Shown piece after piece: positions 52,901-61,632 of a DNA stretch of 64,000 nucleotides. The stretch spans positions 1 through 64,000 of the forward strand of contig JAKFWA010000045.1 of NCBI GenBank assembly GCA_021732995.1, written 5' to 3'. The notes under the pieces are model-generated. The model worked only from the letters and a program-made list of their open reading frames with translations. It was not told where the DNA came from and did no database searches. The stretch is from Planctomycetaceae bacterium. GTDB taxonomy: Bacteria > Planctomycetota > Planctomycetia > Planctomycetales > Planctomycetaceae. Within the stretch, counting starts at the first letter, position 1; every line of letters starts with the position of its first letter. Made by a program: the position numbers and the translations under genes.

Positions 52901-54235
52901 TCAAAAGAGGCTGCCCTCACCAAATTGCGAAGCGACATTGCAGACATCCTTGTCGCGGCAGGCGGTGTGATGTCGGTGGCGGAATTGGCGGACGCAATTC
53001 TGGTAGCGCGCGGCTCCATTGAAGAAGAGCCACGTCGCAGCCTCATCGCGACTGCGGTTGTCCGAGCCGCTTCGGAAGTAGAACGCACGATGGCCGAGCC
53101 TCGGTTTCACGTGCGACGTGATCAAGGCCGAGTCCTCGTTGCCACCAGCCTGGACTTAGCCACCTATGCGGCACGGGTTGGAGACGAAGCCGATTCGATC
53201 GCTGGCGAAGATCCGCTGGTGGCTCCCGCGCGTGTGCTGCAACGCCTCCGCGAGGTGTCTCTGCCAGACGCAGCATCGCCGTTGACCGACGCGCGCCTCG
53301 TGCGGCTGTCAGCCAGTGCGTCTCGGATCGCAGCCCTTTCTAGTCGCCAAGAGCTCTATCCGCGTGGCATGGATGCCAGCCGAGCTCTCAAGCTCTCGCA
53401 GGGTGCTCTCTATGGAGTCCCATTCCTCACCGAGCAGCAGATTCGCGACCGTGTCATCAGTCGCTATCCCGAAGCGGCTCCACTACCGGACCGACCCTGG
53501 CTGGACGATCTCATGCGGGAGATCGGTTTTGAACCGGACGATACGCGCGGTGACGGTGGGTATGTCTCTCGACAGAAACTGGAGTCCTATGTCACCAGCG
53601 GGAGTGAATCGCTGTCGCGTCTGCCGACTGCTTCCACTCCGGTATCAACGCCAGAGATCACGCCTGAAATCGCTGATGCGCGGCAGTTTGAAGAACGGCT
53701 GCAACGTGGACTCAAGGATGGCTCATTCCTGGCCTTGGTGGTTCCGCCTAAATCGTATCAGCAAGCGGCCCGTGACTTGGTTGATCAGTTCTCCGTCGAG
53801 TTAGTGGACTTCGAAGGTCTCTTCATCGACGCACTCCAAGAGGTCGCGTCGAAGGCGGGGGCGAAGTGGGATGTCGTCGTGAATGCGGACGCTGTCCCAG
53901 GTTCAGACCATTGGAAGAAACTGCTGACGTTGGTCAATCGAGCCATGCCCTTGGTGGAACAGTCTCTCGTCAACGGCCAGTCACCCACAGCGTCCCTCAA
54001 GCGTTCCATTCTGCTGATCTATCCGGGCTTACTCGCACGCTATGACCAAATGCCGTTGCTCGAACGACTACGCGACGAAATCGGACGTGGGCGAGGACTC
54101 AAATCCTGCTGGCTGTTGGTGCCTGGCGATCAACAGCCCATGTTGGATGGCAAAGCCGTGCCCTTGATTAGCGCCGGCCAACGCACGCGTATCCCAGACA
54201 GTTGGCTGAGGAATGAACACCGAAGTTCGAAATGA
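49982..54235 (+). CDS. pglW: BREX type 2 serine/threonine kinase PglW
   Basis: A 1,417-residue phage-defence protein. A NERD nuclease-related domain is at the N-terminus (NEVDLLVFTPQGFFLIEIKSQPG, residues about 10-150). A first kinase-like domain (about 225-500) lacks catalysis: the HRD position reads IIHRALCPQ and the DFG position FNW. A second kinase domain (about 530-800) has IGKGAVSVVF, VLKVAA, INHRDIKPDNIAV and DFS. A helix-hairpin-helix (about 820-880, LGLGVRATNALDRANILTVEDLLTVPVKRLMRLRGVGDKTRREI) follows, then helix-turn-helix-like and unrecognised C-terminal regions. PglW is thought to phosphorylate other Pgl components. First gene of the locus. Confidence 0.88.
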   Translation: MGTSRSSNNWISISESNFPWEREALEFVRAQFPSQEPYRAWSNFEFIADDGSVNEVDLLVFTPQGFFLIEIKSQPGRLSGDAGTWTWQNEGKLKTVDNPYQLANSKAKKLRPLLQRQKACKVKGQIPYIDALVFCSAPGLNCELQGTARSHVCLRDRPADGEQAARAGIMSAILRRDCDGLDPVARGVHDRPTMKIVLQSIDQAGIRPSQRSRKVSDYVLDKLINEGPGYQDWQGTHATLKNARRRIRIYNVRAGASNDERQTIERAARREAELLESLQHPGVLRREGFTEHELGPALIFEHDPSALRLDHYLAQNQQRITVDQRLDILRQIAEVMRFAHEKRIIHRALCPQSILITTPAPNRLQVKVFNWQVGYRGDGSSSTDFSRVAVSATSHVDRLVDDASTAYMAPEAISEAGQMGEHLDVFSLGAIAYHLFSGVPPASNGLELSNKLRESKGLQISSVMNGAGTCLQELIQWSTHADVGMRPDSVSDFLDLLEKIEDEATTPDQEHVVDDPDAAKKDDLLPGGFKVIRRIGKGAVSVVFLVERDQQQMVLKVAANTEFNERLKEEAAILNKLRHSHIVELLGTTHVGDHEAFLMRPVLVTVNDLPEVETLGRRLRKEGRLHVDLLQRFGEDLLGVLNFLEEQGINHRDIKPDNIAVGHVGSGKQLHLVLFDFSLSRTPPENIRAGTTGYLDPFLPLRQHKRWDLHAERFAAAVTLYQLATGPNVFPRWGDGTSDPSHLDCEATIDGDLFDASLREGFVEFFQRAFRRDTNGRFDNAERMLAAWRDCFVGLDETEPSSVHEDELGLAQRLASAVFDTQIHELGLGVRATNALDRANILTVEDLLTVPVKRLMRLRGVGDKTRREIVATVRTLRERLGRPQATPAALSADEPDNRSAVDEPTHLSVDQLIARLTRLSPRSGDSASETLQAILGLDARLTDRWPSQSEIAPLINVTRGRIGQLISKFQLSWSKEAALTKLRSDIADILVAAGGVMSVAELADAILVARGSIEEEPRRSLIATAVVRAASEVERTMAEPRFHVRRDQGRVLVATSLDLATYAARVGDEADSIAGEDPLVAPARVLQRLREVSLPDAASPLTDARLVRLSASASRIAALSSRQELYPRGMDASRALKLSQGALYGVPFLTEQQIRDRVISRYPEAAPLPDRPWLDDLMREIGFEPDDTRGDGGYVSRQKLESYVTSGSESLSRLPTASTPVSTPEITPEIADARQFEERLQRGLKDGSFLALVVPPKSYQQAARDLVDQFSVELVDFEGLFIDALQEVASKAGAKWDVVVNADAVPGSDHWKKLLTLVNRAMPLVEQSLVNGQSPTASLKRSILLIYPGLLARYDQMPLLERLRDEIGRGRGLKSCWLLVPGDQQPMLDGKAVPLISAGQRTRIPDSWLRNEHRSSK

Positions 54236-54366
54236 CAACCTTCGTTGATGTGGTGACGCCATTGACCAGCGTCAGTTCGCAACCGCCTGGCATTGGTTAC
54301 ACTCCAAAGTGCATAACGGACGACTGACGACAGGCCACCGCACACGAAGTCTTTGAGGATTCCACC

Positions 54367-54726
54367 ATGACCACCGTCGCGATTGTCTCCATTCCTGCTG
54401 ATGAAGGCACGACCTATCAAGCGGTTTCCGGTGAACGTCACTCAGAGGGACGCACTGTCGGAGAAGCCCTGGATGCTCTCACCCTGCAATTGCCAGAGGA
54501 CGATGGTGAATCGTTGATCGTGGTGCAGAGGTTTCGAGGAGATGCGTTCTTCTCAGCCGCTCAGCGGGCTCGACTCAAGTTGCTGATGGAGCGTTGGCGT
54601 GGCTGCCGTGATCGTGGCGAGACGTTCCCTGCTGACGAGCAAGCTGAATTGCAGGCCCTCACTGACGCCGAACTGGCGGCTAGCGCGGCGCGATCGGCGA
54701 AGGTGGCTGAGGAATTCGGCCTATGA
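54367..54726 (+). CDS. Small protein paired with HNH endonuclease
   Basis: A 119-residue protein. The N-terminal half (VAIVSIPADEGTTYQAVSGERHSEGRTVGEALDAL) looks like a compact alpha/beta fold similar to HicB-like/DUF domains; the second half (FSAAQRARLKLLMERWRGCRDRGETFPADEQAELQALTDAELAAS) is helical. It overlaps the HNH gene by 4 bases (ATGA). The pair resembles a toxin-antitoxin-like or accessory module inserted between pglW and pglX. Function is not known. Confidence 0.7.
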   Translation: MTTVAIVSIPADEGTTYQAVSGERHSEGRTVGEALDALTLQLPEDDGESLIVVQRFRGDAFFSAAQRARLKLLMERWRGCRDRGETFPADEQAELQALTDAELAASAARSAKVAEEFGL

Positions 54727-55124
54727 ATCCGCATTACGGCGTAGTGGCTGCTCGCGCGGGCCACCGTTGTGAGTACTGCCATGCTCCCGAGGCTGTGTTC
54801 AATTTCCCTTTCGAAGTGGAGCACATTGTCCCGGTCGTGCGAGGTGGCCCAGACACTGCCGACAACCAAGCCTTAGCGTGCCGCTCCTGCAACCTTTTTA
54901 AGAGTGATGTGCTCGCTGCGGTGGATGAAGACACAAGAGAGACTTATCGGCTCTTTCATCCCCGCCTCGATCGTTGGCAGGATCACTTTGTGGTAGGTCC
55001 TGAGCAATGTGAGGTTCGTGGTCTCACGCCCGTTGGTCGAGCAACCGTCACCCAGTTGAGAATGAATACCCCACCCCAACTCTTCGCCAGACAGCAGTGG
55101 CTGCGTTTGGGTTTGTTTCCTTGA
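54723..55124 (+). CDS. HNH endonuclease
   Basis: A 133-residue HNH nuclease. CEYCHAPEAVF and CRSCNLFKSD supply the two zinc-binding Cys-x-x-Cys pairs; the catalytic motif is EVEHIVPVVRGGPDTADNQALAC (H, N, and the following structural residues). This is the McrA-like HNH type that nicks or cuts DNA. Start overlaps the upstream small gene (ATGA). Together they are an inserted accessory module of the defence island. Confidence 0.88.
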   Translation: MNPHYGVVAARAGHRCEYCHAPEAVFNFPFEVEHIVPVVRGGPDTADNQALACRSCNLFKSDVLAAVDEDTRETYRLFHPRLDRWQDHFVVGPEQCEVRGLTPVGRATVTQLRMNTPPQLFARQQWLRLGLFP

Positions 55125-55207
55125 TCCTACGCTGGTTCTCCTTGCCGCAGTGCTCCGGCCAGACCGGGACGCAACCCGAATACCAATCCTCACGACGATA
55201 ACCAACC

Positions 55208-58200
55208 ATGATTGACCGCTCTGCTTTGCTATCTGACCTTCAGAAACTGCTGACCAAGCTCGAAGACGATTTGCTGCAACGCAGTGAGTCATCCGACGTG
55301 CCGGATGTGGGGGCAGCGCTGCGATCTGAATATGACAAAGCGCAGCGGGCGCAACGGACGGCTCAGAACTATGAGGACTGGCGGTCGGATGCGATTACTC
55401 AGCATGCGGCGGCCTGGGTGTTGGCGTGTGTCTTCGTGCGATTCCTGGAAGACAATCGTTTGATTGATCCGCCTAAGATCGCAGGTCCGGCTGAGCGTCT
55501 GCAACGGGCGCGGGATGAGTGGGAGCTGTATCTCAAAGCAGCCCAGCAACCCAACGAGCGAGACTATCTGCTGGCGGTCTTTGATGAGCTGGCCAAGTTG
55601 CCGGGCACCCGAGATGTCTTTGGTGAGCATAGCCCGATTCGCGAGTTGCCCAATTGGCTTTCGGGTGACGGCGCGCGTGAGCTACTGAAATTCTTCCAGA
55701 AGATTGATGCCAACAGCGGACGGCTGGTGCATGACTTCACGGATGCAGAGTGGGACACCCGGTTCTTGGGCGACCTGTATCAAGACCTCTCGGAAGCAGC
55801 TCGCAAGAAGTATGCGTTGCTGCAAACGCCGGAGTTCGTGGAAGAATTCATTCTGGAACGCACTTTGGAACCAGCGCTGGATGAGTTTGGATTGGAACCT
55901 CACGCGAAGGCGCGAAGCCGCGAAGAAGAAAGCGATCAGACTTCATCCCTTCGCGGCTCCGCGCCTTCGCGTGAGACCTGTTTCAAGATGATCGACCCGG
56001 CCTGTGGCAGCGGGCACTTTTTGCTGGGGAGCTTTCGGCGGATTCTGGATCGTTGGCAGCGGAAAGAGCCAGGCACAAAAACTGAAGTGTTGGTGCAGCG
56101 GACGCTGGACAGTGTGCATGGGGTCGATGTGAATCCGTTTGCGATCGCGATTGCTCGGTTTCGGTTGTTGTTGGCGGCGATGCGGGCGTGTGGCATCGCG
56201 CGTCTGGCGGATGCTCCCGCGTTTCGGCTAAATCTGGTCTGCGGTGACTCGCTGCTGCATGCGCCGCTGGCGGCGGGAGGCAAGAAGTACACGGCCGGGC
56301 AGCAGGAACTCGACTTCGCCCTGGCCAGTGATCCGGAGGACTCGGACGAGTGCGACCACGCCTATCGGAGTGAAAACCTGCCCGAGTTGAAGCGGCTGCT
56401 GCGCGGCGGTCAGTACCACGCGGTCGTGGCCAACCCGCCCTACATCACGCCGAAGGATCGGCAGCTCAACGAGCGTTACCGCCGCCGGTTTCTCTCGTGC
56501 CACGGGAAGTATTCGCTGGCCGTGCCGTTCCTGGAACGGATCTTCCGGCTGGCGGTTGCCGGTGGTTACACGGGCCAGATCACGGCCAACAGCTTCATGA
56601 AGCGCGAGTTTGGCAAGAAGCTGATCGAGTCGTTCTTTCCGACGGTGGACCTGACGCACGTGATCGACACCGCTGGGGCGTACATTCCCGGCCACGGCAC
56701 ACCGACGGTGATTCTGTTTGGTCGGCATCGTCCGCCGGTGGCAAGCACGTTGCGGACTGTGATGGGAATTCGCAGTGAGCCCTCAACTCCCGCCGATCCG
56801 GCGCGAGGGTTGGTGTGGTCTGCGATCATCGCGCAGATGGACCAGCCGGACTCGCAGAGCGAGTTCGTGAGCGTCGGCGAGTCGATACGCGAACTGTTTC
56901 ACAAACACCCTTGGTCCATCGGCGGCGGCGGCGCATCGGAGTTGAAGGAGCTGTTGGACGAAGCGACTGCACAAATCCTTGGCGAGATTGCCGACCCTGG
57001 CGTTGCGGTTGTCACACTTGATGACGACGCGTTTCAACTTGACGCCAAAACCGCATGCCGGAGCGGGATCGCACTCACCTTCTTTCGCGGGTTTGTAATC
57101 GGCGAGGCTGTGCGAGACTGGCAACTCTGCGATGTGCAACCGGCGATCTTTCCGCATGATGGTACGTCATTTGAAGCAGTCGAGAATAATCGCATAACCC
57201 GTCGGCTATGGCCGCTTAAAACGGGATTGGTAAACCGCCTATGGTTCCGAAAAACAATGCCCGAGCGAGGAATGAGTTGGTTCGCCTATGGCCATATATC
57301 AATTCAAAAATTTCAGACACCGATGACGATCGTTTTCGCGTTTGTGGCAACTCACAACCATTTTGTGCTGGACCGCGGCGGGAGAGTTTTCAATCGCTCG
57401 GCCCCGGTGATCAAGTTGCCGCGCGAGGCCAGCGAAGACGACCACCTCGCCCTCCTCGGAGTCCTCAACAGTTCCACCGCATGCTTCTGGATGCAGCAGA
57501 CATTTCACAACAAGGGGCGTCCCGGAGCCGATGTAGCCGCTGCGGACGAACGCTATGAAATGCGATATGAGCACGACAGTACGAAATTGAAGTCCTTCCC
57601 GCTGCCGACTGGTCGTCCGCTGCTCACGTCGCGATTGCTCGACAACCTCGCGACCCGCGCGCGCGATTTTCAGCCCGCCTCGATCGCCTCGCGCGGAGCG
57701 CCCACCCGCGCGGCCTTGGCCACCGCCCAGTCCGAGGCTCAACTCGCCCGGTCGCAGATGATCGCGGCTCAGGAGGAACTCGACTGGGAGTGCTACCGGC
57801 TCTATGGGCTGATCGCTGCACCGACTGAGCGGCCAGGCGCTAGCCGCCGGTCCCAGGCCGATGAAGAACCCGCGGCTAGCGCCTTGCGGCTCACGACCAT
57901 GCAGCCGCCTCCGCTCCAACTCGGCCAACGGGCGTTCGAGATCGTGCTGGCTCGGAAGATGGCGGCGGGGGAAACGCAGACGACGTGGTTTGAACGACAC
58001 GGCTCGACGCCGATCACCGAACTCCCCGCCGAGTGGCCCGACGACTACCGCCAACTCGTCGAACGCCGCATCGCCCTCATCGAGAGCGACCCCAACATCC
58101 GGCTCATCGAACAACCCGAATACAAACGCCGCTGGAACACCGAGCCGTGGGACTCGCAGCTCGAACGAGCCCTCCGCGAATGGCTGCTCGATCGGCTGGA

Positions 58201-59398
58201 AAGCTATTTTGATTTTGATGGCAGAATGCAGGAGGGACTCACACAAAGGCACGAAGACACTAAGGCAGAATCTTCCAGTCCTTCGCTTCGTGCCTTCGTG
58301 CCTTTGTGTGAGATCGCCTTGTATTCCATCGCCAAGCTGGCCGATGTGGCTCGGCAGGACGCTGAGTTCCAACAAGTCGGCGAGCTGTATCGCAACGATC
58401 CAGCCTTCGACGTTCAAAAACTCGTCGAAGACCTGGTCTCTGCCGAAAGCGTTCCGCTACTCCCCGTGCTGCGCTACAAGGACCCCGGCCTGAGAAAACG
58501 CGCCGAGTGGGAGAAGACGTGGGAGCTGCAAAGCGAAGAAGATCGCATTGCCGCGCAGCTCGAAGCTGCGAAACAAGCACTTGAACGGGAACGAGAACGG
58601 GTCGCCAACGAGCATCTGCGTGCCGAGAAGGACGCATTCGCCGCGCAGGTCAATCGTCTGCGAGAGGAAGCAGTGCGAGTTCGAGACTTGTATGCGAAGA
58701 AGGTTGAATTCTCCGACGATACGGACGGCATAGTGGCCGCCGGTTTGGTCATCGACCGAGGCTTTGATCGAGGCTTCGAACACGAGGTCCAGTTAGAATT
58801 CAAAGCCTTCTGCAAGCAGTACGATCAAGCCTTCCAGGCCAAGGTGACCTTCGAAATCGCTTTAGGCCGGGCCTGCGAAAAGGATGCAGCGTTCAATTCG
58901 GCCCTGAAGGCAATCAGTGATGTGCCCGACCCACCTAAGATCACAGTGCCGCCGAAGTACGACTCGAAAGACTTCAGCGACAGCAACTACTGGCGCTTAC
59001 GAGGCAAGCTGGACGTGCCCAAAGAACGCTGGGTGAGCTTCCCTCACTGCGAAGGCTCGGACGGCACCCTGGTCATCGCCTGGGCCGGTTACGACCACTT
59101 GCAAATGGCTCAAGCCTTGAGTGCGTACTACGTCGACATCCAAGAACGCCAAGGCGGTCGCGACGACCCGCGCCTGATCCCACTTCTGGGCTGCCTGCAA
59201 GAACTGCTGCCCTGGGTGAAGCAATGGCACAACGACCCCAACGCCGAATTCGACGGCCTCCGCATGGGCGACTACTTCGCAGGCTTCATCGCCGAAGAAG
59301 CAAGACAACTCGGCAAAACCATCCCCGAAATCCAAGCCTGGACACCACCGGTCAAAGTGAGAAAGAAAGCCGCAAGCAAGAAGAAGACATTGTCATGA
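55208..59398 (+). CDS. pglX: BREX type 2 adenine-specific DNA methyltransferase PglX
   Basis: A 1,396-residue methyltransferase that modifies host DNA so the BREX system spares it. N-terminal helical region to about 225; SAM-binding motif I MIDPACGSGHFLLG (261-274), catalytic motif IV VVANPPYITP (NPPY 409-412), a recognition region, and a long helical C-terminus with a coiled coil near 1100-1160. Two 75-77-base palindromic elements are inserted in frame (residues about 231-256, just before motif I, and 1011-1035). Both are low complexity and seem tolerated. The start ATG at 55208 begins MIDRSALLSDLQKLL. Its stop overlaps the zeta-like toxin start (ATGA). Confidence 0.9.
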   Translation: MIDRSALLSDLQKLLTKLEDDLLQRSESSDVPDVGAALRSEYDKAQRAQRTAQNYEDWRSDAITQHAAAWVLACVFVRFLEDNRLIDPPKIAGPAERLQRARDEWELYLKAAQQPNERDYLLAVFDELAKLPGTRDVFGEHSPIRELPNWLSGDGARELLKFFQKIDANSGRLVHDFTDAEWDTRFLGDLYQDLSEAARKKYALLQTPEFVEEFILERTLEPALDEFGLEPHAKARSREEESDQTSSLRGSAPSRETCFKMIDPACGSGHFLLGSFRRILDRWQRKEPGTKTEVLVQRTLDSVHGVDVNPFAIAIARFRLLLAAMRACGIARLADAPAFRLNLVCGDSLLHAPLAAGGKKYTAGQQELDFALASDPEDSDECDHAYRSENLPELKRLLRGGQYHAVVANPPYITPKDRQLNERYRRRFLSCHGKYSLAVPFLERIFRLAVAGGYTGQITANSFMKREFGKKLIESFFPTVDLTHVIDTAGAYIPGHGTPTVILFGRHRPPVASTLRTVMGIRSEPSTPADPARGLVWSAIIAQMDQPDSQSEFVSVGESIRELFHKHPWSIGGGGASELKELLDEATAQILGEIADPGVAVVTLDDDAFQLDAKTACRSGIALTFFRGFVIGEAVRDWQLCDVQPAIFPHDGTSFEAVENNRITRRLWPLKTGLVNRLWFRKTMPERGMSWFAYGHISIQKFQTPMTIVFAFVATHNHFVLDRGGRVFNRSAPVIKLPREASEDDHLALLGVLNSSTACFWMQQTFHNKGRPGADVAAADERYEMRYEHDSTKLKSFPLPTGRPLLTSRLLDNLATRARDFQPASIASRGAPTRAALATAQSEAQLARSQMIAAQEELDWECYRLYGLIAAPTERPGASRRSQADEEPAASALRLTTMQPPPLQLGQRAFEIVLARKMAAGETQTTWFERHGSTPITELPAEWPDDYRQLVERRIALIESDPNIRLIEQPEYKRRWNTEPWDSQLERALREWLLDRLESYFDFDGRMQEGLTQRHEDTKAESSSPSLRAFVPLCEIALYSIAKLADVARQDAEFQQVGELYRNDPAFDVQKLVEDLVSAESVPLLPVLRYKDPGLRKRAEWEKTWELQSEEDRIAAQLEAAKQALERERERVANEHLRAEKDAFAAQVNRLREEAVRVRDLYAKKVEFSDDTDGIVAAGLVIDRGFDRGFEHEVQLEFKAFCKQYDQAFQAKVTFEIALGRACEKDAAFNSALKAISDVPDPPKITVPPKYDSKDFSDSNYWRLRGKLDVPKERWVSFPHCEGSDGTLVIAWAGYDHLQMAQALSAYYVDIQERQGGRDDPRLIPLLGCLQELLPWVKQWHNDPNAEFDGLRMGDYFAGFIAEEARQLGKTIPEIQAWTPPVKVRKKAASKKKTLS
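55899..55975. repeat. In-frame palindromic element 1 in pglX
   Basis: Arms CTCACGCGAAGGCGCGAAGC... (55899-55925) and 55949-55975 are 27-base inverted repeats with one mismatch, around a 23-base loop. It encodes residues about 231-256 of PglX. The arms are related to those of element 2. Confidence 0.9.
58238..58312. repeat. In-frame palindromic element 2 in pglX
   Basis: Arms CTCACACAAAGGCACGAAG (58238-58256) and CTTCGTGCCTTTGTGTGAG (58294-58312) are a perfect 19-bp inverted repeat. The first 19 bases match element 1 at 16 positions. It encodes residues about 1011-1035 of PglX. Confidence 0.9.
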
Positions 59399-59982
59399 GT
59401 CTTGACGCCTCCAACGTCATCGTGATCGCCGGCCCCAATGGCAGCGGGAAGTCCACTGCGGCTCCATTCCTGCTGCGCGACTACCTGGGGATCACTGAGT
59501 TTGTGAATGCGGATGTGATCGCTCAGGGTTTGTCGGCCTTTGGAGCCGAAAATGCCGCGATCCCAGCCGGGCGCATCATGTTGGAACGATTAAAGGAACT
59601 CGCAGCGGCTCAAGCGGACTTTGCGTTTGAAACGACCCTCGCGGCGCGAAGCTATGCGCGGTGGTTGACCGAGCTAAAAGCGTCTGGTTATCGGACGCAT
59701 CTCGTCTTTCTCTGGCTGCCGACACCGGAAATGGCCATCGCCCGCGTGGCAAACCGAGTTCAACATGGCGGACATCACGTTGCCAGTGACGTCGTTCGCC
59801 GCCGCTATCACGCCGGATTGCGGAATTTCTTTCAGCTCTACCGGCACATTGTTGAGACATGGCGCATGTTCGATAACTCCACCAGTGAGGGCTACGAATT
59901 GATTGCTCAACAACTCCCCAATACGGAATTGCACGTCGAGAATCCCAATCTCTGGACCTCTCTCGTGAAGGACTATCAATGA
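59395..59982 (+). CDS. Zeta-toxin-like kinase
   Basis: A 195-residue P-loop protein. Walker A GPNGSGKST (13-21), FVNADVIAQGLSAFGAE (the conserved Asp that contacts substrate), and FETTLAARSYARWL (Arg). This fits zeta/PezT toxins, which phosphorylate UDP-N-acetylglucosamine and block cell-wall synthesis. The ATG at 59395 overlaps the pglX stop (ATGA), so its translation depends on pglX. It has a 4-base overlap with the next small gene, the likely antitoxin. Confidence 0.8.
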   Translation: MSLDASNVIVIAGPNGSGKSTAAPFLLRDYLGITEFVNADVIAQGLSAFGAENAAIPAGRIMLERLKELAAAQADFAFETTLAARSYARWLTELKASGYRTHLVFLWLPTPEMAIARVANRVQHGGHHVASDVVRRRYHAGLRNFFQLYRHIVETWRMFDNSTSEGYELIAQQLPNTELHVENPNLWTSLVKDYQ

Positions 59983-60185
59983 CTCCGCAAGACAACCACC
60001 AGCACGAAGAAATCAGTGACAAACTGCAAGACACCGTGCGTGTAACAGCAGCACTCAAACAAGCCGCTCGACAAGCCATTCTCAGCCACGCCCAAGCGGG
60101 CGTGCCGATCGTCGTGTGGCGCAATCAGCAAGTCGTGAGCGAGGATGCCCAGGCGAGACCATCCGCGAACCTCAAGTCTGGATGA
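59979..60185 (+). CDS. Small protein, probable zeta partner/antitoxin
   Basis: A 68-residue protein, MTPQDNHQHEEISDKLQDTVRVTAALKQAARQAILSHAQAGVPIVVWRNQQVVSEDAQAR. It overlaps the zeta-like gene by 4 bases (ATGA). Its helical first half and short C-terminal PIVVWRNQQVV strand are typical of small antitoxin-like partners found next to zeta-type genes. No family name is certain. The order toxin then antitoxin is reversed from the classic epsilon/zeta pair. Confidence 0.6.
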   Translation: MTPQDNHQHEEISDKLQDTVRVTAALKQAARQAILSHAQAGVPIVVWRNQQVVSEDAQARPSANLKSG

Positions 60186-60318
60186 CAACAGCCAAGGTGC
60201 GAAACAAGGCCGCCACGGAAGTTGTTGAGGATGGGAGTGGTGATGAGAGGCATCCGTAATTATGCAGTTGCGTGTGCCGCCCCCTGTAAATCCAAGTCAG
60301 TTTCGACAGAATCACTGT

Positions 60319-61632
60319 ATGAGAATCAACACCGTCCATTTCCGGAACTTCAAGGCGTTCGACCAAGAGTGGTTTGAATTAGCGCCCCGCTTCAATCTGG
60401 TCATTGGTGACAACGGGACCGGAAAAACGTCCGTCTTGGATGGGTTATCAGTGGGGCTGGGAGCATTTTTTCTGGGGTTTCCCGAACCAACCAAAGCTCG
60501 CTCGATTCAACGCGAAGAAGTTCGTCGCCAGTTCTTTTTCCAAGGAACGACGTGGACTCGTGAGCCACAGCTTCCAACGAGCATCGAATGTCGTGGCCAG
60601 ATTGTAGATCGCCCGATTCAGTGGACGCGTGAGCTGACAAGCCTTGATGGCCGAACCACTCGCCAGTTGTCGAAGGACATCCGACTCATCAGTGAGACAC
60701 TGCATCGGCGTGTGACGCAAGGAGCAGCTGATATCGTTCTCCCACTGATTTCCTACTACGGAACCGGCCGACTGTGGGTGCAGATTAAGGATCGTAAAGT
60801 CGAGACACTCTCGCCTGATACGCGCTTCATGGGCTACCTCGATTGCCTGAATCCAGCTTCGGACGAGAAGCGACTCTTAGCGTGGTTCAAGACACAAGAG
60901 ATGGTCGCGCTGCAGCAACGCGAATCGAGTCCAACGCTGGAGGCATGTCGCCAAGCGATCTTGGCCTGTGTGTCGGACGCCACACATGTGGGATTCGACT
61001 TCTCACGAGACGAACTGATGCTGCGATTACCTGGTCGTGAGATGCCGTTCAATTACTTGAGTGATGGGTATCGCAACATGGTGGCGATCGCGGCAGACAT
61101 CGCCGTTCGATGTGCAACACTGAATCCGGCACTGGGCGCTAATGCGGCGTCTATGACTCCCGGCGTCGTACTGATCGATGAGATTGACTTACACCTGCAT
61201 CCGAAATGGCAGCGACGCGTTGTGACAGACCTGATGCGTGCTTTCCCCATGATGCAATTCGTGGCAACCACACACTCACCGTTCGTGATCCAGTCTTTGC
61301 CACAGTCCGACGACGTGCGGCTGATTAACCTCGATAATGCAAATAATGCCGCAGCCACCGTCGGTGAAAATAGTAGCATCGAAGACATCACCGAAGAGGT
61401 GCAAGGTGTTGAACTCCCGCAGATGAGCCAGCGGAAGTTGGACATGCTGCATACCGCCGAGGAGTACTACGGACTCCTTAGAGACATCCCCAATGCAGAC
61501 GAGACACGTCGGCAGCAACTAAGCCAGAAACTCGACGAGTTGCTGCTGCCCTTCAGTGATGATCCTGCCTATCACGCATTCTTAATTGCGCAGCGTCAGG
61601 CCAGCGGACTCGACGGGAGGGCTGCGAAATGA
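60319..61632 (+). CDS. ptuA: Septu-like PtuA AAA ATPase
   Basis: A 437-residue ATPase of the SMC/RecF/OLD-like kind: MRINTVHFRNFKAFDQEWFELAPRFNLVIGDNGTGKTSVLDGL (Walker A GDNGTGKT 30-37), signature-like NYLSDGYRNMVAIAADIAVRC, and Walker B PGVVLIDEIDLHLHPKWQRRV, then FVATTHSPFVIQSL (switch His). It is followed, with a 4-base overlap, by an HNH protein, which is the PtuA-PtuB arrangement of the Septu anti-phage system. PtuA is thought to sense infection and activate PtuB. The ATG at 60319 begins the conserved N-terminus. Confidence 0.82.
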   Translation: MRINTVHFRNFKAFDQEWFELAPRFNLVIGDNGTGKTSVLDGLSVGLGAFFLGFPEPTKARSIQREEVRRQFFFQGTTWTREPQLPTSIECRGQIVDRPIQWTRELTSLDGRTTRQLSKDIRLISETLHRRVTQGAADIVLPLISYYGTGRLWVQIKDRKVETLSPDTRFMGYLDCLNPASDEKRLLAWFKTQEMVALQQRESSPTLEACRQAILACVSDATHVGFDFSRDELMLRLPGREMPFNYLSDGYRNMVAIAADIAVRCATLNPALGANAASMTPGVVLIDEIDLHLHPKWQRRVVTDLMRAFPMMQFVATTHSPFVIQSLPQSDDVRLINLDNANNAAATVGENSSIEDITEEVQGVELPQMSQRKLDMLHTAEEYYGLLRDIPNADETRRQQLSQKLDELLLPFSDDPAYHAFLIAQRQASGLDGRAAK

